64,000 bases of DNA, taken from the NCBI RefSeq assembly GCF_028656935.1, contig NZ_JAMDGZ010000002.1, positions 62,001 to 126,000 on the forward strand. Direction: 5' to 3'. This DNA is from Pseudomonas rubra (GTDB lineage: Bacteria; Pseudomonadota; Gammaproteobacteria; Pseudomonadales; Pseudomonadaceae). Within the stretch, counting starts at the first letter, position 1, and each line of letters starts with the position of its first letter. Shown here piece by piece: positions 54,488 through 64,000 of this stretch. The translations under genes were made by a program, and so were the position numbers. The notes beneath the pieces were generated by a model. It saw only the letters and a program-made list of their open reading frames with translations. It was not told where the DNA came from and did not search any database.

Positions 54488-55685
54488 CTCGAATTCCTTC
54501 ACAAGCGTCTATTCGCGCCACGCGCCAGCCCCCCAGGGCAGCAGCGGCCGCGCTGGCCAGCAGCACAGCGAGCAGGGCGACGAGGTAATGCGACGGGAGC
54601 AGATGGCTGGCGTACTCGCCGGGCATCTGCATGAACAATTGGTTGAGGCCGCTTTCGGCCAGGGCGTACAGCGCAGCGCCAATGCCGGCTGCAAACACGG
54701 CGCTGTACAGCGCTTGCAGCACCACGAATGCCAGCAAGGCCGCTGTGCTGAAGCCCAGCAGGCGCATTACCGACAGCTCGCGGCGCTTGCGCTCGACCGC
54801 CGCCAGGGCGCTAGCACAAACCGCGGCAAACGCGCCGGCAAGCGCCAGGGCGGCAATGATCCAGAACACCAGGGTCAGGTTGCGGCTCAACGACTGCACC
54901 TGGGCAATGGCCGGGGCCTGGGTCGAGACCAGCAACTGGCGGTCGGCAAAGAAGCGGCGTAGCGGCTCGACGTCAGAGAGGTTGCGCGCATACAGGCGAA
55001 AGGCTGGATAGGCTCGATGCGCCTTGCCAACATCAGTCTCGCCTTCCCAGCCCAGCGCCGGTACAGCGCGGCCATCGCGGTAGTCTTCTGCGGCCTCCAG
55101 CAGTGCCAGCGGGGCAAACAACGCATCACGTTCAAAGGCCTCCAATGGCAAAACAGCCAGCACCCGCAACGTGCTGCGCTGCACCTGAAGCTGCCCCGCC
55201 AGCTGACGGGTGAACGCGGCATCGAGTTGATCGCCCGCCTGCGCGCCGAGCTTTTCTGCCGCCGTGCGGCTAAGGACGATCTGATCGATAGCGCTGGGTA
55301 CCTGAAGCCCCTGCAACAACGGGTCGTTAAGCGCCGTCGGAATCATCTCGACGTTGACCAGCACCTTGCGCGCCGGCAACACCAGGTCGGCAGTCGCGGC
55401 AATTTGCCGGGTGCGCGGCAAGGCAAAGGCCACATCGTCGCGTTCGGCCAGTTCGGCAACGAAGTCGGCGCTAAAGCGGCCACCACCCAGCGGAATGATT
55501 TCACGCACCATAGGGTCGCGCTCAAGTCGCTCGGTCAAGCTGCTGACCAGGCCGAACTTCAAACCGAACAGCACCAGCAACGGCGCGATCACCGCCACCA
55601 ACGCCAGTACGCTGCAGGCGGACAGGCGTGCGTCGTTACGATAGTCCTGCCAGGCCAGGGCGGCGATCAGCAGCGGGCGCATCAT
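54480..55685 (-). CDS. tagS: TagS, ABC transporter permease of the T6SS signalling pathway
   Basis: A 401-aa FtsX/MacB-type permease: one N-terminal helix (VLALVAVIAPLLVLFGLKFG), a large periplasmic domain, and three C-terminal helices (LVFWIIAALALAGAFAAVCA; FVVLQALYSAVFAAGIGAAL; LVALLAVLLASAAAAALGGW). It starts at one of two adjacent ATGs, 55685 or 55682, overlapping the tagT stop. Confidence 0.85.
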   Translation of the reverse strand: MMRPLLIAALAWQDYRNDARLSACSVLALVAVIAPLLVLFGLKFGLVSSLTERLERDPMVREIIPLGGGRFSADFVAELAERDDVAFALPRTRQIAATADLVLPARKVLVNVEMIPTALNDPLLQGLQVPSAIDQIVLSRTAAEKLGAQAGDQLDAAFTRQLAGQLQVQRSTLRVLAVLPLEAFERDALFAPLALLEAAEDYRDGRAVPALGWEGETDVGKAHRAYPAFRLYARNLSDVEPLRRFFADRQLLVSTQAPAIAQVQSLSRNLTLVFWIIAALALAGAFAAVCASALAAVERKRRELSVMRLLGFSTAALLAFVVLQALYSAVFAAGIGAALYALAESGLNQLFMQMPGEYASHLLPSHYLVALLAVLLASAAAAALGGWRVARIDACEGIRDV

Positions 55686-56398
55686 GGCTGGCGCTCCAGC
55701 GTGGCGGTGACACCGCCATCGGCATCGCGGCGGCAGACCATGCGCAACACTTGCAGCCCGGCAGCGCGGGCCAGTGTCTCGTCGTGGGTGGCGATCAGGC
55801 AAGCCACCTGCCGCGCCTGGGCCTGACGCAGCAACAACTGCATCACCCGCTCGGCATTGACCGGATCCAGGGCTGCGGTCGGCTCATCAGCCAGCAGCAG
55901 CTCGGGGTTGTGCGCCAGGGCGCGGGCGCAGCTGACCCGCTGGCGCTGGCCGATCGACAGCGCCGCCGGTTTCTTGTCCAGCTGATCAGCGATCTCCAGT
56001 TGCTCGGCCAGGCGCTGCACGCTGCCGTCGTCGCCCAGGCCAAGCACCTGGCGCGGCAGGGCAATGTTGCTGCGCACATCAAGAAACCCCAACAGGCCGC
56101 CCGCCTGCAGCACATAGCCCAGATGCCGCCGGCGCAGCTGGGCCAACGGGTCCTGGCGCTGGTCCTGCCAGAGCTGACAAACATCGAAGGCCTGCGAGTC
56201 GCTGCTGAACACAAACTGCTGCGCATGGTCTGGCTGCAGAACCATGGCCAGCAGGTCGAGCAAGGTGCTCTTGCCGCAACCGCTGGGGCCGACCAGGGCC
56301 AACTGCTGACCGGCGCGCAGCTCCAGGCGCTCGATTTCCAGGCTGAAGCGCTGGGTACCGAGGCCGCGGGTCTTGCGCAGCGCCTGAAGACTGATCAT
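55682..56398 (-). CDS. tagT: TagT, ABC transporter ATPase of the T6SS signalling pathway
   Basis: A 238-aa LolD-like ATPase: Walker A LVGPSGCGKSTLLDLLA, signature LSIGQRQRVSCARAL, Walker B ELLLADEPTAALDP. It partners TagS. ATG 56398 overlaps the ppkA stop by one base (TGATG). Confidence 0.9.
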   Translation of the reverse strand: MISLQALRKTRGLGTQRFSLEIERLELRAGQQLALVGPSGCGKSTLLDLLAMVLQPDHAQQFVFSSDSQAFDVCQLWQDQRQDPLAQLRRRHLGYVLQAGGLLGFLDVRSNIALPRQVLGLGDDGSVQRLAEQLEIADQLDKKPAALSIGQRQRVSCARALAHNPELLLADEPTAALDPVNAERVMQLLLRQAQARQVACLIATHDETLARAAGLQVLRMVCRRDADGGVTATLERQP

Positions 56399-59337
56399 CA
56401 CGGCAGCGTCGACAACGGTACACGGTACAAGGCGTCACCCGGCTCGGCGTTGCCGAAGCGCACCCAGTTGGCCATGTCGTTGTGGAAGGTTTCGTACAGG
56501 CGGATTTTCGAGTCCAGCTCGTCGATAAAGTCCTCCTGTTCGGCCACGCTGAGCGACAACCACAGGTCCTGGGTCATGCTCAGGGACTTGCTGCGGTATG
56601 GCAGGCCCTCCAGGTATTCGCCCAGTACACCGCCTTCGGCGAGGTTGGCGCCCTTGCGCAGGGCGGCCGGGTCGCGGCTCATGTAGGCACTCGCGCTGGC
56701 GATTTCCTGGAAGAAGTCCCTGGGCGAGGTACGGGTCTTGCGCGCTGCATCGACGATCAGTTTCAGCGACTGCTGCAAATCGTTCAGTTGCAGCTTGGTG
56801 AGCATCACGCAGACCTGCAGGGTAGGTAGCGCCGGGTTGGTCAGGTCGCGGTCGGAAGTCCAGGCGCTGACCAGTTGCGGGGCCTGGCTTGCACTCTTGC
56901 GGCCGAGAAAGTCCATGTGCATGGCATAGCCAATGGCCGCTGATTTATCCACAACGCTTGGCGCAGCCGCCAGCAACGGTGCGGGTTGCGTCGGGTTGCT
57001 GCGCACCTGGTGGACCAGGTCGGCGAAGCTCGAACCGATTTCGCGCACCCGCTCACCGAACTTGTTCACATCGCCACCGGGCACCGAGACGTACAGGTCG
57101 CCGATCTTCGGGTTGGCGTCAGCAGTCAACACCCGGTACTGCTGCTCGGCGTACGCGTGGTTCTTCTTGCCGGCGTCGGTGCGCAGGTGCAGGGCGTAGA
57201 TCTTGATCTGCTTGCTCAGGGCCGCCTGGCGCACTTCGGCTTCGTTCATCTGGGTGCTGCTGTAGCGGTCGTTCTTGCGCAGCGAGCCGGCGTCGCTGAC
57301 CAACAAAATCAGGCGCCCGCCATAGCCGGACCACTCCATGCCATCGACTGCCTGCATGATCCCGGCGAAGGCATCTTCGTTGAACGAGTGGCTGGAGACG
57401 TTGGTGGCTTTCACCTGTTCGGCCAGCTTCAGAAAACGCTCCGGATCGCGGCCCTGGTCCAGGGTCACCAGGGTCTTGGCCAGGTATTCCAGGGCCGGGG
57501 TTCGCGTGGTGTTGTTGCGAAAGCCCACCAGGCCGAAGCTGACGTTGTCCAGCTCGCCACGGCGCGAGATCTGCCCGTGCAGCTCGTGCACCACCTGGCG
57601 TACCTGATCGATATAGGGCTGCATCGATACCGAGGTGTCCACCACCAGCACCACGGCTGTACGGAAGGCATCGCTGGAGGTGGCCACGCCAGCAGCTTTG
57701 GGCTCGCTGCTGCGGGCACTGCTGCCCGGATCGATGGAGGCAACATTGAGCAGCTGCAACGGCTGGCCGTTTTCGTCGAAGCTCTCGCGCGCCTCGAAAA
57801 TCGGCATCAGGTAGAACTGATCCTGTGGCACAGCGCTGGCACTGGGTTCCAGGGCTATCACCTGCGGCACTTGCTCCGGCGTGTTCTGCGCCTTGAGCAA
57901 TTCGGCACGGGCCGCCGAGGTATCGCCGAGCAAGCGCTCAAGCTCATCGGCCTGGCGCAGGAACATCACCGGCGCACGCCCCGAGCGCTCGGTGAACTTG
58001 AGCACCAGGCTCTGCTTCCAGTCGCTGACCTGGGAGGCCGGCAACCAGCCATCACGACGGCCGTCACTGGCGGTGCCAACCTGCAGCCAGGGGCTGCCGT
58101 TGAAGTCCTGGCGCTGGTAGACGTAAAGCACGGTGAAGGCCGGCAAGGTGTCGCTGGGCGTGGCCCCCGGCTGGCTGACCACCTGCGCGCCGGGCCTGCT
58201 CAGCACGCGCTGGAACAGGGTTTTCTTACCGGCCATCAGCAGCGGGCGATTGCCGTCGTTGCTCGCGGTTACAGGTGTCTGCGGCACTGGCTCGCGGGTT
58301 TGCACCGGCGGCGCCTCAACCACCTGTTCATCATCATTCATGGCCCAATAGCCAATCCCGCCCAGACCAAGCGCGGCGGCAACGGCAATGGCGAGCAAAG
58401 CCAGTGCCGGACGCTTGCGTGGGGCGGCAGGTGGCGCAGCCTTGGCGATGGGGTCCGGCTTCGGTGCGGGAGGCGCCTGTGGCGGCTCAACGGCTACCGG
58501 GCCGGCAATCGGCAGGGGCTGGATCAAGGTGCTTTCAGCCTCTTGCACAGGCAAGCGGTCGAGCGCCGCCAGCAAGGTCCGGGCATCGGCAAAGCGCTCA
58601 GCCGGGTCCTTGGCCAGCAGGCCGCACAGGATGTCCTGGTATCGACCGTGCTCGATCGGCAACTCCGGCAACGGCTCAGTCAAATGCGCCAGTGCCGTCG
58701 ACAGCGCATCGTTGCCGCTATACGGCAGCTTGCCCACCAGCATCTCGTAAAACACCACACCCAGGGCATAGAGGTCGGCACGGCCGTCGATCTCCTGGCC
58801 GCGCGCCTGCTCCGGGCTCATGTAACTGGGGGTGCCGACAGCAAAGCCGGCCTGAGTGAACTGGGTTCGGTCATCCAGTGACTTGGCAATGCCAAAATCC
58901 GACAGCACTGCATTGCCGTCGGCGCGAAACAGAATGTTGGCCGGTTTCACATCACGGTGCACCAGGCCCTGGGCATGGGCATAACCCAGCGCCGAAGCAA
59001 TCTGGCGGATGTACACAAGGCCCTGCTCCGGCGTGATCCCGGCGGCGATACGTTCCTTGAGCGTGCCGTTGGGCAGGTACTCCATGGCCATGTAGTACAG
59101 CTCGCCGACATTGCCGATGTCGTGGATGGTCACCGTGTGCGGGTGCGACAGCCGCGCCAGGGTGCGGCCTTCACGCAAGAAGCGCTCGCAGAAGGTCGGG
59201 TCGGCAGCCAAGGCGGCGGCCATGACCTTCAAGGCCACCTTGCGCTCCAATGAACGCTGGGTGGCCAGGTAGACGGTGGCCATGGCGCCTTCGCCAATCT
59301 CGCCGTCGATGTCGTATCCGGGGATCACTTTGTCCAT
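56398..59337 (-). CDS. ppkA: PpkA, transmembrane Ser/Thr kinase controlling T6SS
   Basis: A 979-aa protein. The kinase domain (residues 1-265) is complete: GEGAMATVYLA loop, Lys37, HRDVKPANIL (128-137), DFG 147-149. A proline-rich linker, one membrane helix (LALLAIAVAAALGLGGIGYW), an SH3-like segment and a periplasmic von Willebrand A domain with MIDAS VVDTSVSM follow. In H1-T6SS, TagR activates it and it phosphorylates the FHA protein to start assembly. The gene contains one perfect DnaA box (56945-56953). It starts 11 bp after pppA. Confidence 0.95.
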   Translation of the reverse strand: MDKVIPGYDIDGEIGEGAMATVYLATQRSLERKVALKVMAAALAADPTFCERFLREGRTLARLSHPHTVTIHDIGNVGELYYMAMEYLPNGTLKERIAAGITPEQGLVYIRQIASALGYAHAQGLVHRDVKPANILFRADGNAVLSDFGIAKSLDDRTQFTQAGFAVGTPSYMSPEQARGQEIDGRADLYALGVVFYEMLVGKLPYSGNDALSTALAHLTEPLPELPIEHGRYQDILCGLLAKDPAERFADARTLLAALDRLPVQEAESTLIQPLPIAGPVAVEPPQAPPAPKPDPIAKAAPPAAPRKRPALALLAIAVAAALGLGGIGYWAMNDDEQVVEAPPVQTREPVPQTPVTASNDGNRPLLMAGKKTLFQRVLSRPGAQVVSQPGATPSDTLPAFTVLYVYQRQDFNGSPWLQVGTASDGRRDGWLPASQVSDWKQSLVLKFTERSGRAPVMFLRQADELERLLGDTSAARAELLKAQNTPEQVPQVIALEPSASAVPQDQFYLMPIFEARESFDENGQPLQLLNVASIDPGSSARSSEPKAAGVATSSDAFRTAVVLVVDTSVSMQPYIDQVRQVVHELHGQISRRGELDNVSFGLVGFRNNTTRTPALEYLAKTLVTLDQGRDPERFLKLAEQVKATNVSSHSFNEDAFAGIMQAVDGMEWSGYGGRLILLVSDAGSLRKNDRYSSTQMNEAEVRQAALSKQIKIYALHLRTDAGKKNHAYAEQQYRVLTADANPKIGDLYVSVPGGDVNKFGERVREIGSSFADLVHQVRSNPTQPAPLLAAAPSVVDKSAAIGYAMHMDFLGRKSASQAPQLVSAWTSDRDLTNPALPTLQVCVMLTKLQLNDLQQSLKLIVDAARKTRTSPRDFFQEIASASAYMSRDPAALRKGANLAEGGVLGEYLEGLPYRSKSLSMTQDLWLSLSVAEQEDFIDELDSKIRLYETFHNDMANWVRFGNAEPGDALYRVPLSTLP

Positions 59338-59348
59338 GTGCAGGGTCT

Positions 59349-60068
59349 TCAGCCGGCCTTGATGACGACGGCGGTAATGTTGTCGGGGGCGCCCCGGGTC
59401 AGGCCCAGGTGCACCAGGCTGCGGACCACCTGGTAGGGGTCGCTGTGGCCCAGCACTTCGCGGATTTCATGGTCTTCGGCGGTCTTGTTCAGACCGTCGC
59501 TGCACAGCAGGTAGGTATCGCCGGGGAAGATCTGCAGGGGTACGGCCTCAAGCTCAAGCGCAGGTTCGACTCCAATGGCCCGGGTGACGATATTGGCGCG
59601 CGGGTGCACCCGAGCTTCGGCTTCGCTGAGCAGGCCGCTGTCCTGCAGTTCCTGGACGTAGCTGTGGTCGCGGGAAATGCTTTCCAGACGCCCGTCGCGC
59701 AGGCGATACAGGCGACTGTCACCGGCCCACAGGCAGATGCCTTGATCACCGCGTACTGCCAGCAACACCAGAGTGCTGCCCATCATCGCCACGCCACGCC
59801 GGACGCTTTCCTCACGCACTGCCGCGTTGACCGCCGACAGCCGCTCGCGCAGCACCTGCGTGTATTCATCCAGGGACGGCGTGGCCGGCAACCGGCGCAA
59901 GGTATCGACGATCAGGCAACTGACGTAATCACCGGCCGCATGCCCACCCATGCCATCGGCAACCGCCCACAGGCCTTCACTGGCAAGGTCCAGGCAGGCG
60001 TCCTCGTTGATGCTGCGCACCATGCCAACATGGCTGTAGCTGGCTGCGGTGTAATGCAAAGCCGTCAT
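59349..60068 (-). CDS. pppA: PppA, PP2C-type phosphatase opposing PpkA
   Basis: A 239-aa PP2C phosphatase with the metal-binding motifs (MVRSINEDACLD, VADGMGGHAAG, LLCSDGLNKT, DNITAVVI). It reverses PpkA phosphorylation. ATG 60068 directly follows the tagF stop without a gap. Confidence 0.95.
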   Translation of the reverse strand: MTALHYTAASYSHVGMVRSINEDACLDLASEGLWAVADGMGGHAAGDYVSCLIVDTLRRLPATPSLDEYTQVLRERLSAVNAAVREESVRRGVAMMGSTLVLLAVRGDQGICLWAGDSRLYRLRDGRLESISRDHSYVQELQDSGLLSEAEARVHPRANIVTRAIGVEPALELEAVPLQIFPGDTYLLCSDGLNKTAEDHEIREVLGHSDPYQVVRSLVHLGLTRGAPDNITAVVIKAG

Positions 60069-60719
60069 CTAGCGCGCCGCCTCACTACCCAAAAGAAAAC
60101 TGGCGAAATCCTCGCTGCGCGGCAAGCCGGCACAACGCAACAACCCCGCCTCGATACGTTCCGAGCCGCGCCCCCACCACAGGCTCATGCCAGCGCAGGC
60201 GCTTTCGGCCAGGGCCGCCTGGCGAGCCTCGGGAGTCACTGCAGCGAAACGCTGCAAGCCGGCCACCGCCGGGGTCGACAGCACATTCAGGCGCGGCACG
60301 GCAACACCTCGAAGCGCCTCGTCGAAGGCTTCAAACGCAGCGTGCGGCTCCAGGGTTGCCAACAACTGCGCTTCGCAGTGTTCGAACCAGTCATCCGGGC
60401 CACTGACCACCGCCGCCAGCGACTCATCCGACGCCAGAAGCTGGGCCAGGGTTAGAGGGAAGTAGCGCCCTACCCGATCGATGCTGGGCATCAGCACGCC
60501 CACCACAGCCTGCGGCCCGCACACGCCCGGGGCCAAGGCAAAGCGCCACAAAGGGCTGACCAGATACGCCGGCAACCAGCGCTCGGCCAGTTGCTGCTGG
60601 CTGGCCACCAGCCCCGCCGCAAGCCACTGATCCCAAGGCTGAATAAAACTGTGCGGCAAGCCGCGGCTGACAAAGTCGCCACGGCTAGCCAGCTTGCCGT
60701 AGAAGCCAACCTCACCCAT
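60069..60719 (-). CDS. tagF: TagF, posttranslational T6SS repressor
   Basis: A 216-aa protein of the TagF (DUF2094) family (GFYGKLASRGDFVSRGLP; MPSIDRVGRYFPLTLAQLL). It blocks T6SS assembly independently of PpkA. ATG 60719 overlaps the tssM stop by one base; the longer frame upstream is a shadow of tssM. Confidence 0.93.
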   Translation of the reverse strand: MGEVGFYGKLASRGDFVSRGLPHSFIQPWDQWLAAGLVASQQQLAERWLPAYLVSPLWRFALAPGVCGPQAVVGVLMPSIDRVGRYFPLTLAQLLASDESLAAVVSGPDDWFEHCEAQLLATLEPHAAFEAFDEALRGVAVPRLNVLSTPAVAGLQRFAAVTPEARQAALAESACAGMSLWWGRGSERIEAGLLRCAGLPRSEDFASFLLGSEAAR

Positions 60720-63700
60720 CACAACCGCTCCGGCAGGCTGAAGCCGCTGAGCACGCGGCTCTTGAACGGGTTGAACGCGCTGTTGGCGCGCAACTCGTAC
60801 GACACGCTGGCACCATCGACCCGCAGGCGCAGGCTGAAACGGTCCGGGCCGTTGCCGGCGACCAGATCGGACTGGTCGAGCAAGCGAAACCAGGCCCACG
60901 GCCCTTCCAGGGTCAAGCCGGAACGGCCACTGGCTGCCGGCGGCATGATCGACAGGCGCACCACACCGATACTGTTGGGGTTCGGCCATTGCATCGCCAC
61001 CGGGCGGCTCGGGCCGTGGTCGTAGCTGATCTGCTGGCCGTCGAGATCAAGCAGGAACTGGGTGATCGAGGCGTCCATGGCCACCGGCTTGAGCTCGAAG
61101 CGTACCGTTGGCTGCATGCCGCCGGAGCGGAAGAACGCATCACGAATCGCCGCCGAACGCTGGAAGGTGTGCAGCACACCAGGACCGATGCCAAGCTTCT
61201 GCGCCGCGCCCGGCTGCCAGCGCCACGGGTTGGCCGAGGTATCGACGTACGGCTGCAGGTACTTGCGGAAATAGCTGTCCATCACCCCACCGACCCCGAA
61301 GAACTGGCCGAAATCGTCCAGGGTGGCATCCCGCGAGCTGCCCGCTGCCAGCGGATAACGGCCGCTTAGCGACTGGCGATAAACGTTGACCACTTCGCTG
61401 GTCCAGGCCGCGTTCAGTTGATTGCGCACCCCGCCCATCATGGTGTTGGTGGTCGAGTTGACCACCGACTTGACCAAGCCCTGGACCATCGGTGGCTGGC
61501 GCTGTGCGCTAAGGCTGACGCGGCTGGCGGCGGCAGTGGCCTGGTTCTTGGCCTCGCCGAGCAAGGCATCGCCGCTGGCACCGACCATGGCGCTGACCTG
61601 CACGTACAAGGCGTTCATGTCGGTGAGCAGGCCGTCGATTGCCGCAGGCTCGCCCTCACCCTTGCTGACCAGGCTGGCCAGGTCGGCAAAGTGCGCGCTG
61701 ACCGGATCCTCATTCACCTGGGCCTGACGAGTATCGGCGGGTGCATCCTGGCCCAGCAAGTTGCCCAGCCGCTGCTTGAGCTGGTCGACACCGGCCTCGC
61801 TAGCCTTGGCCTGGGCGGCGGCAAGCGGGTCCTGCTGTTGCAGGTTAGTTTCCTTGGCCACGGCGCTCAGAAGCTTTTTCAGCGGCGAAGTCGGCCCGGA
61901 AATCACCCGCAGCACATCGGCAGCCTGGGCCACGCTGGTAATCGGCACAAAGTCGATATCAGCCAGCAGCGCGTCCCAGTGGCGGATGTAGTCGGCGAAA
62001 TACAGGCGGCGCACATCGGCGGCAAGGCTGCTGACATCGCCTTCATCGGCCTGCTCGCGGCCCAGCACCCAACGCTCTTCGGCCAGGGTATTGCTGTGTT
62101 GCAGGCTGGTGGCGAGGAACGCCTTGCGGTAGCCCTCGACGGTAAACAACCCGCTCAAGGGTTCGCCCAACGGCTTGCCGCTCTTGCGGCTGAACACCAG
62201 TGCAGCATCGCGGCCAGCGGCTTCGCTCAGACGGAAATCGCTGACGCCAGCCGGCAGTTTCTGGCGTTTAACCCGGTCATAAACGCGCTGGGCCACTGGC
62301 AACTGTTGCAACTGGCGGCGCAGGTCTTCGATCAGGCTGGTATCCAGGCGCGCATTGGGCGGACGCTTTTCGAACAGCGCCTGCAGGTGCTCACCCAAGG
62401 CTGCGCGCTGCTCGGGGGCCAGGTCGCGCGGCAAGCTCTGTTCCCAGTCGAGGCTGACCCATGCCTTGATGAAATCCGGGTCGTAGTGCTCGCCATCGGC
62501 CAGCATCAGGTAGGCTTTGAGGCCTTCGTAGAGGAAGTCGGAACCACCACCGCTGTGCAGTTGCTCTTCAATGCGCGTGACCAGGCGCGGGGCAAACACC
62601 GCGATCAGCAACTTGCGGTAGACGCTGGCCGACTCGGCTTCGAGCATGTCGCCCTGGTACAGCCCCAGGCCCTCGGCCCAGCCGGGCGGATCTTCGGCCA
62701 GATGGCGCACGGCATTGAGCAGCGGCAGCACGGCCAGCACGTCGCGCTGGGCCGGGCTCAGGGTTTGCAGGGCCGGCCCCAGCGGCTGGAGCTTGTGCTC
62801 GACCTGGGCGATGTAGGCCTGGTTGGCGCGATAACTCACCGCCCACAGGGTGCCAACCAGCACCACCAGGGCAACGCTTGCAGCCAGCGCTGCGCGGGCC
62901 AGCCACTTGCGTCGGCGCTCGACCTGCGGGTTGACCCCGACCAGGCCACGCTCGGCAAAGGCCACGGCGCTGAACAGCTTTTCGATGAAGTAGCTGCGAC
63001 CCGTACCGCTCTGGCGCGCCAGGTGCTGCCGGTCCAGGCCCATACTCTGGGCCATGGCACCGATCAGGCGGTCGATCGGGCTGCCTTCCTGGGTGCCACT
63101 GGTGAAGTACACGCCGCGCAACAGCGCGCGCTCTTCATAGGCGTTGGGCTTGAACACGCCGTCGAGAAAGCTCTGCAGGTTCGAGCGCAAGGCCGCGAAC
63201 TGCTGGACAAAGCCATAGACCAGGTCGCGTCGCGCAGGGTCGCGTTCCTGCTGCAGGCGCTCGACCAAGCGTTGGTTGAGGCGCTGCTCGAGACCGGCGA
63301 ACTCGCTGTTGAACTGCGCCAGCGGCCCTTGCGCCGAGGTGCCGTCGTCCAGGCCGAAGGTCATGCCCCAGACCTGGGCACGCTCTTCCTTGCTCAGGGT
63401 GTCGAAAAACTCCATGAAGCCCGGCACCAGGTCGAGCTTGGTCAGCATCAGGTAGATCGGAAAGCGCACGCCCAACTGGCTGTACAGTTCCTGAATACGC
63501 GAGCGGATGGCTGCGGCATGGGCGGCCCGCTCGGCGTCACTGCCCAGCAACAGATCGGACAGGCTGATGGCAATGAAAGCGCCATCGATGGGCCGGCGCG
63601 CGCGCTGCTTTTTCAGCAGGCCGAGGAAACCCAGCCAAGCCGCCTTGTCGACCTGGGCATGGCTGTCCTGGGTGGTGTAGCGGCCAGCGGTGTCGAGCAA

Positions 63701-64000
63701 CACTGCCTGATCGGTAAACCACCAGTCGCAGTTGCGGGTGCCTCCAACGCCACGAATCGCCCCTGCGCCAAGCTGTGCGGCCAAAGGGAAATGCAGGCCG
63801 GAATTGACCAGTGCCGTGGTCTTGCCCGAGCCCGGCGGGCCAATGATCACGTACCACGGCAGCTCGTACAGGCTGCGCCGTTCATCCCCACCCAGGCGGG
63901 CCTTTTTCAGTAACGCCAGGGCCTCGTCCATGCGCTGGCGCAGGGTGGCCAGCTCTTCGGCGGTGGCGACGCTGGCAGGGTCGGGGGCGGTTTCTGCGGC
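60719..64000 (-). CDS. tssM: TssM (IcmF), T6SS inner-membrane component, N-terminus beyond the window
   Basis: The C-terminal 1093 residues of the IcmF/TssM membrane-complex protein; the frame runs open through the right edge, so the N-terminal transmembrane hairpin is missing from view. The nucleotide-binding motif IIGPPGSGKTTALVNSG, the NWWFTDQAVLLDT-like Walker B (CDWWFTDQAVLLDTAG), a third helix (ALAASVALVVLVGTLWAVS) and the periplasmic ImcF-related C-terminus (IGVVRLSIMPPAASGR) are present. It is the first visible gene of the minus-strand T6SS operon. Confidence 0.95.
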   Translation of the reverse strand, partial: AAETAPDPASVATAEELATLRQRMDEALALLKKARLGGDERRSLYELPWYVIIGPPGSGKTTALVNSGLHFPLAAQLGAGAIRGVGGTRNCDWWFTDQAVLLDTAGRYTTQDSHAQVDKAAWLGFLGLLKKQRARRPIDGAFIAISLSDLLLGSDAERAAHAAAIRSRIQELYSQLGVRFPIYLMLTKLDLVPGFMEFFDTLSKEERAQVWGMTFGLDDGTSAQGPLAQFNSEFAGLEQRLNQRLVERLQQERDPARRDLVYGFVQQFAALRSNLQSFLDGVFKPNAYEERALLRGVYFTSGTQEGSPIDRLIGAMAQSMGLDRQHLARQSGTGRSYFIEKLFSAVAFAERGLVGVNPQVERRRKWLARAALAASVALVVLVGTLWAVSYRANQAYIAQVEHKLQPLGPALQTLSPAQRDVLAVLPLLNAVRHLAEDPPGWAEGLGLYQGDMLEAESASVYRKLLIAVFAPRLVTRIEEQLHSGGGSDFLYEGLKAYLMLADGEHYDPDFIKAWVSLDWEQSLPRDLAPEQRAALGEHLQALFEKRPPNARLDTSLIEDLRRQLQQLPVAQRVYDRVKRQKLPAGVSDFRLSEAAGRDAALVFSRKSGKPLGEPLSGLFTVEGYRKAFLATSLQHSNTLAEERWVLGREQADEGDVSSLAADVRRLYFADYIRHWDALLADIDFVPITSVAQAADVLRVISGPTSPLKKLLSAVAKETNLQQQDPLAAAQAKASEAGVDQLKQRLGNLLGQDAPADTRQAQVNEDPVSAHFADLASLVSKGEGEPAAIDGLLTDMNALYVQVSAMVGASGDALLGEAKNQATAAASRVSLSAQRQPPMVQGLVKSVVNSTTNTMMGGVRNQLNAAWTSEVVNVYRQSLSGRYPLAAGSSRDATLDDFGQFFGVGGVMDSYFRKYLQPYVDTSANPWRWQPGAAQKLGIGPGVLHTFQRSAAIRDAFFRSGGMQPTVRFELKPVAMDASITQFLLDLDGQQISYDHGPSRPVAMQWPNPNSIGVVRLSIMPPAASGRSGLTLEGPWAWFRLLDQSDLVAGNGPDRFSLRLRVDGASVSYELRANSAFNPFKSRVLSGFSLPERL

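Noticed and set aside
61418..63913. 831-aa open frame on the plus strand
   Set aside because: Antisense shadow of tssM, whose Walker motif and family match are clear.

Overview
The window reads as chromosomal DNA of a Pseudomonas, most likely of the P. putida group. The DNA is GC-rich, the proteins are typical Pseudomonas orthologues, and paired REP elements (arms TGTGGGAGC / GCGGGGCAAG and a GCTGGCAAGGCCAGC variant) lie between genes. The order gabP, ABC transporter, mutY, hisBHAF, cbcXWV, sdaB, gbdR, carnitine genes, dgc and gbc is, as I recall it, that of P. putida. There is no integrase, transposase or CRISPR array.

Region 1 (about 0.8-24.3 kb) is a quaternary-amine catabolic cluster. 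CbcXWV imports choline/betaine, and CaiX with CdhA, CdhB and CdhC takes carnitine to glycine betaine. GbcAB demethylates betaine to dimethylglycine. DgcA and DgcB, with a dedicated EtfA/EtfB pair, take dimethylglycine to sarcosine. SdaB deaminates serine to pyruvate. Two GlxA-type AraC regulators, CdhR and GbdR, lie inside. The choline-to-betaine oxidation genes and sarcosine oxidase are not in the window. In the convergent gap between gbcA and etfB (3.5-4.15 kb) there is an array of perfect DnaA boxes built from a repeated module.

Region 2 (24.4-43.2 kb) is mostly housekeeping: hisF, hisA, a DUF2164 gene, hisH, hisB; an OFA-family transporter; AsmA, MutY and YggX; tRNA-Phe; a TetR/HPP divergent pair with a two-site operator; PPK2; GabP; a complete polar amino-acid ABC transporter; and a methyltransferase.

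Region 3 (43.4-49.2 kb) is accessory: an MdtJI-like SMR pair, a DUF2975/Cro pair, three small lipoproteins (two from a tandem duplication), tRNA-Thr, a pRiA4b ORF-3-like gene, a RelE/ParE-RHH toxin-antitoxin module, a decayed relBE locus, and a HigBA-like module under a promoter with three 11-bp-spaced direct repeats.

Region 4 (49.2-64 kb) is hldD followed by a type VI secretion locus of the threonine-phosphorylation type, all on the minus strand: tssM (cut by the window edge), tagF, pppA, ppkA, tagT, tagS, tagR, tagQ. Directly downstream of tagQ are two uncharacterised genes two bases apart: a 310-aa protein with glycine-rich hydrophobic segments and a 140-aa four-helix membrane protein. Their layout suggests a membrane-targeting effector and its immunity protein. 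These two genes and the DnaA-box array are the best candidates for something undescribed.
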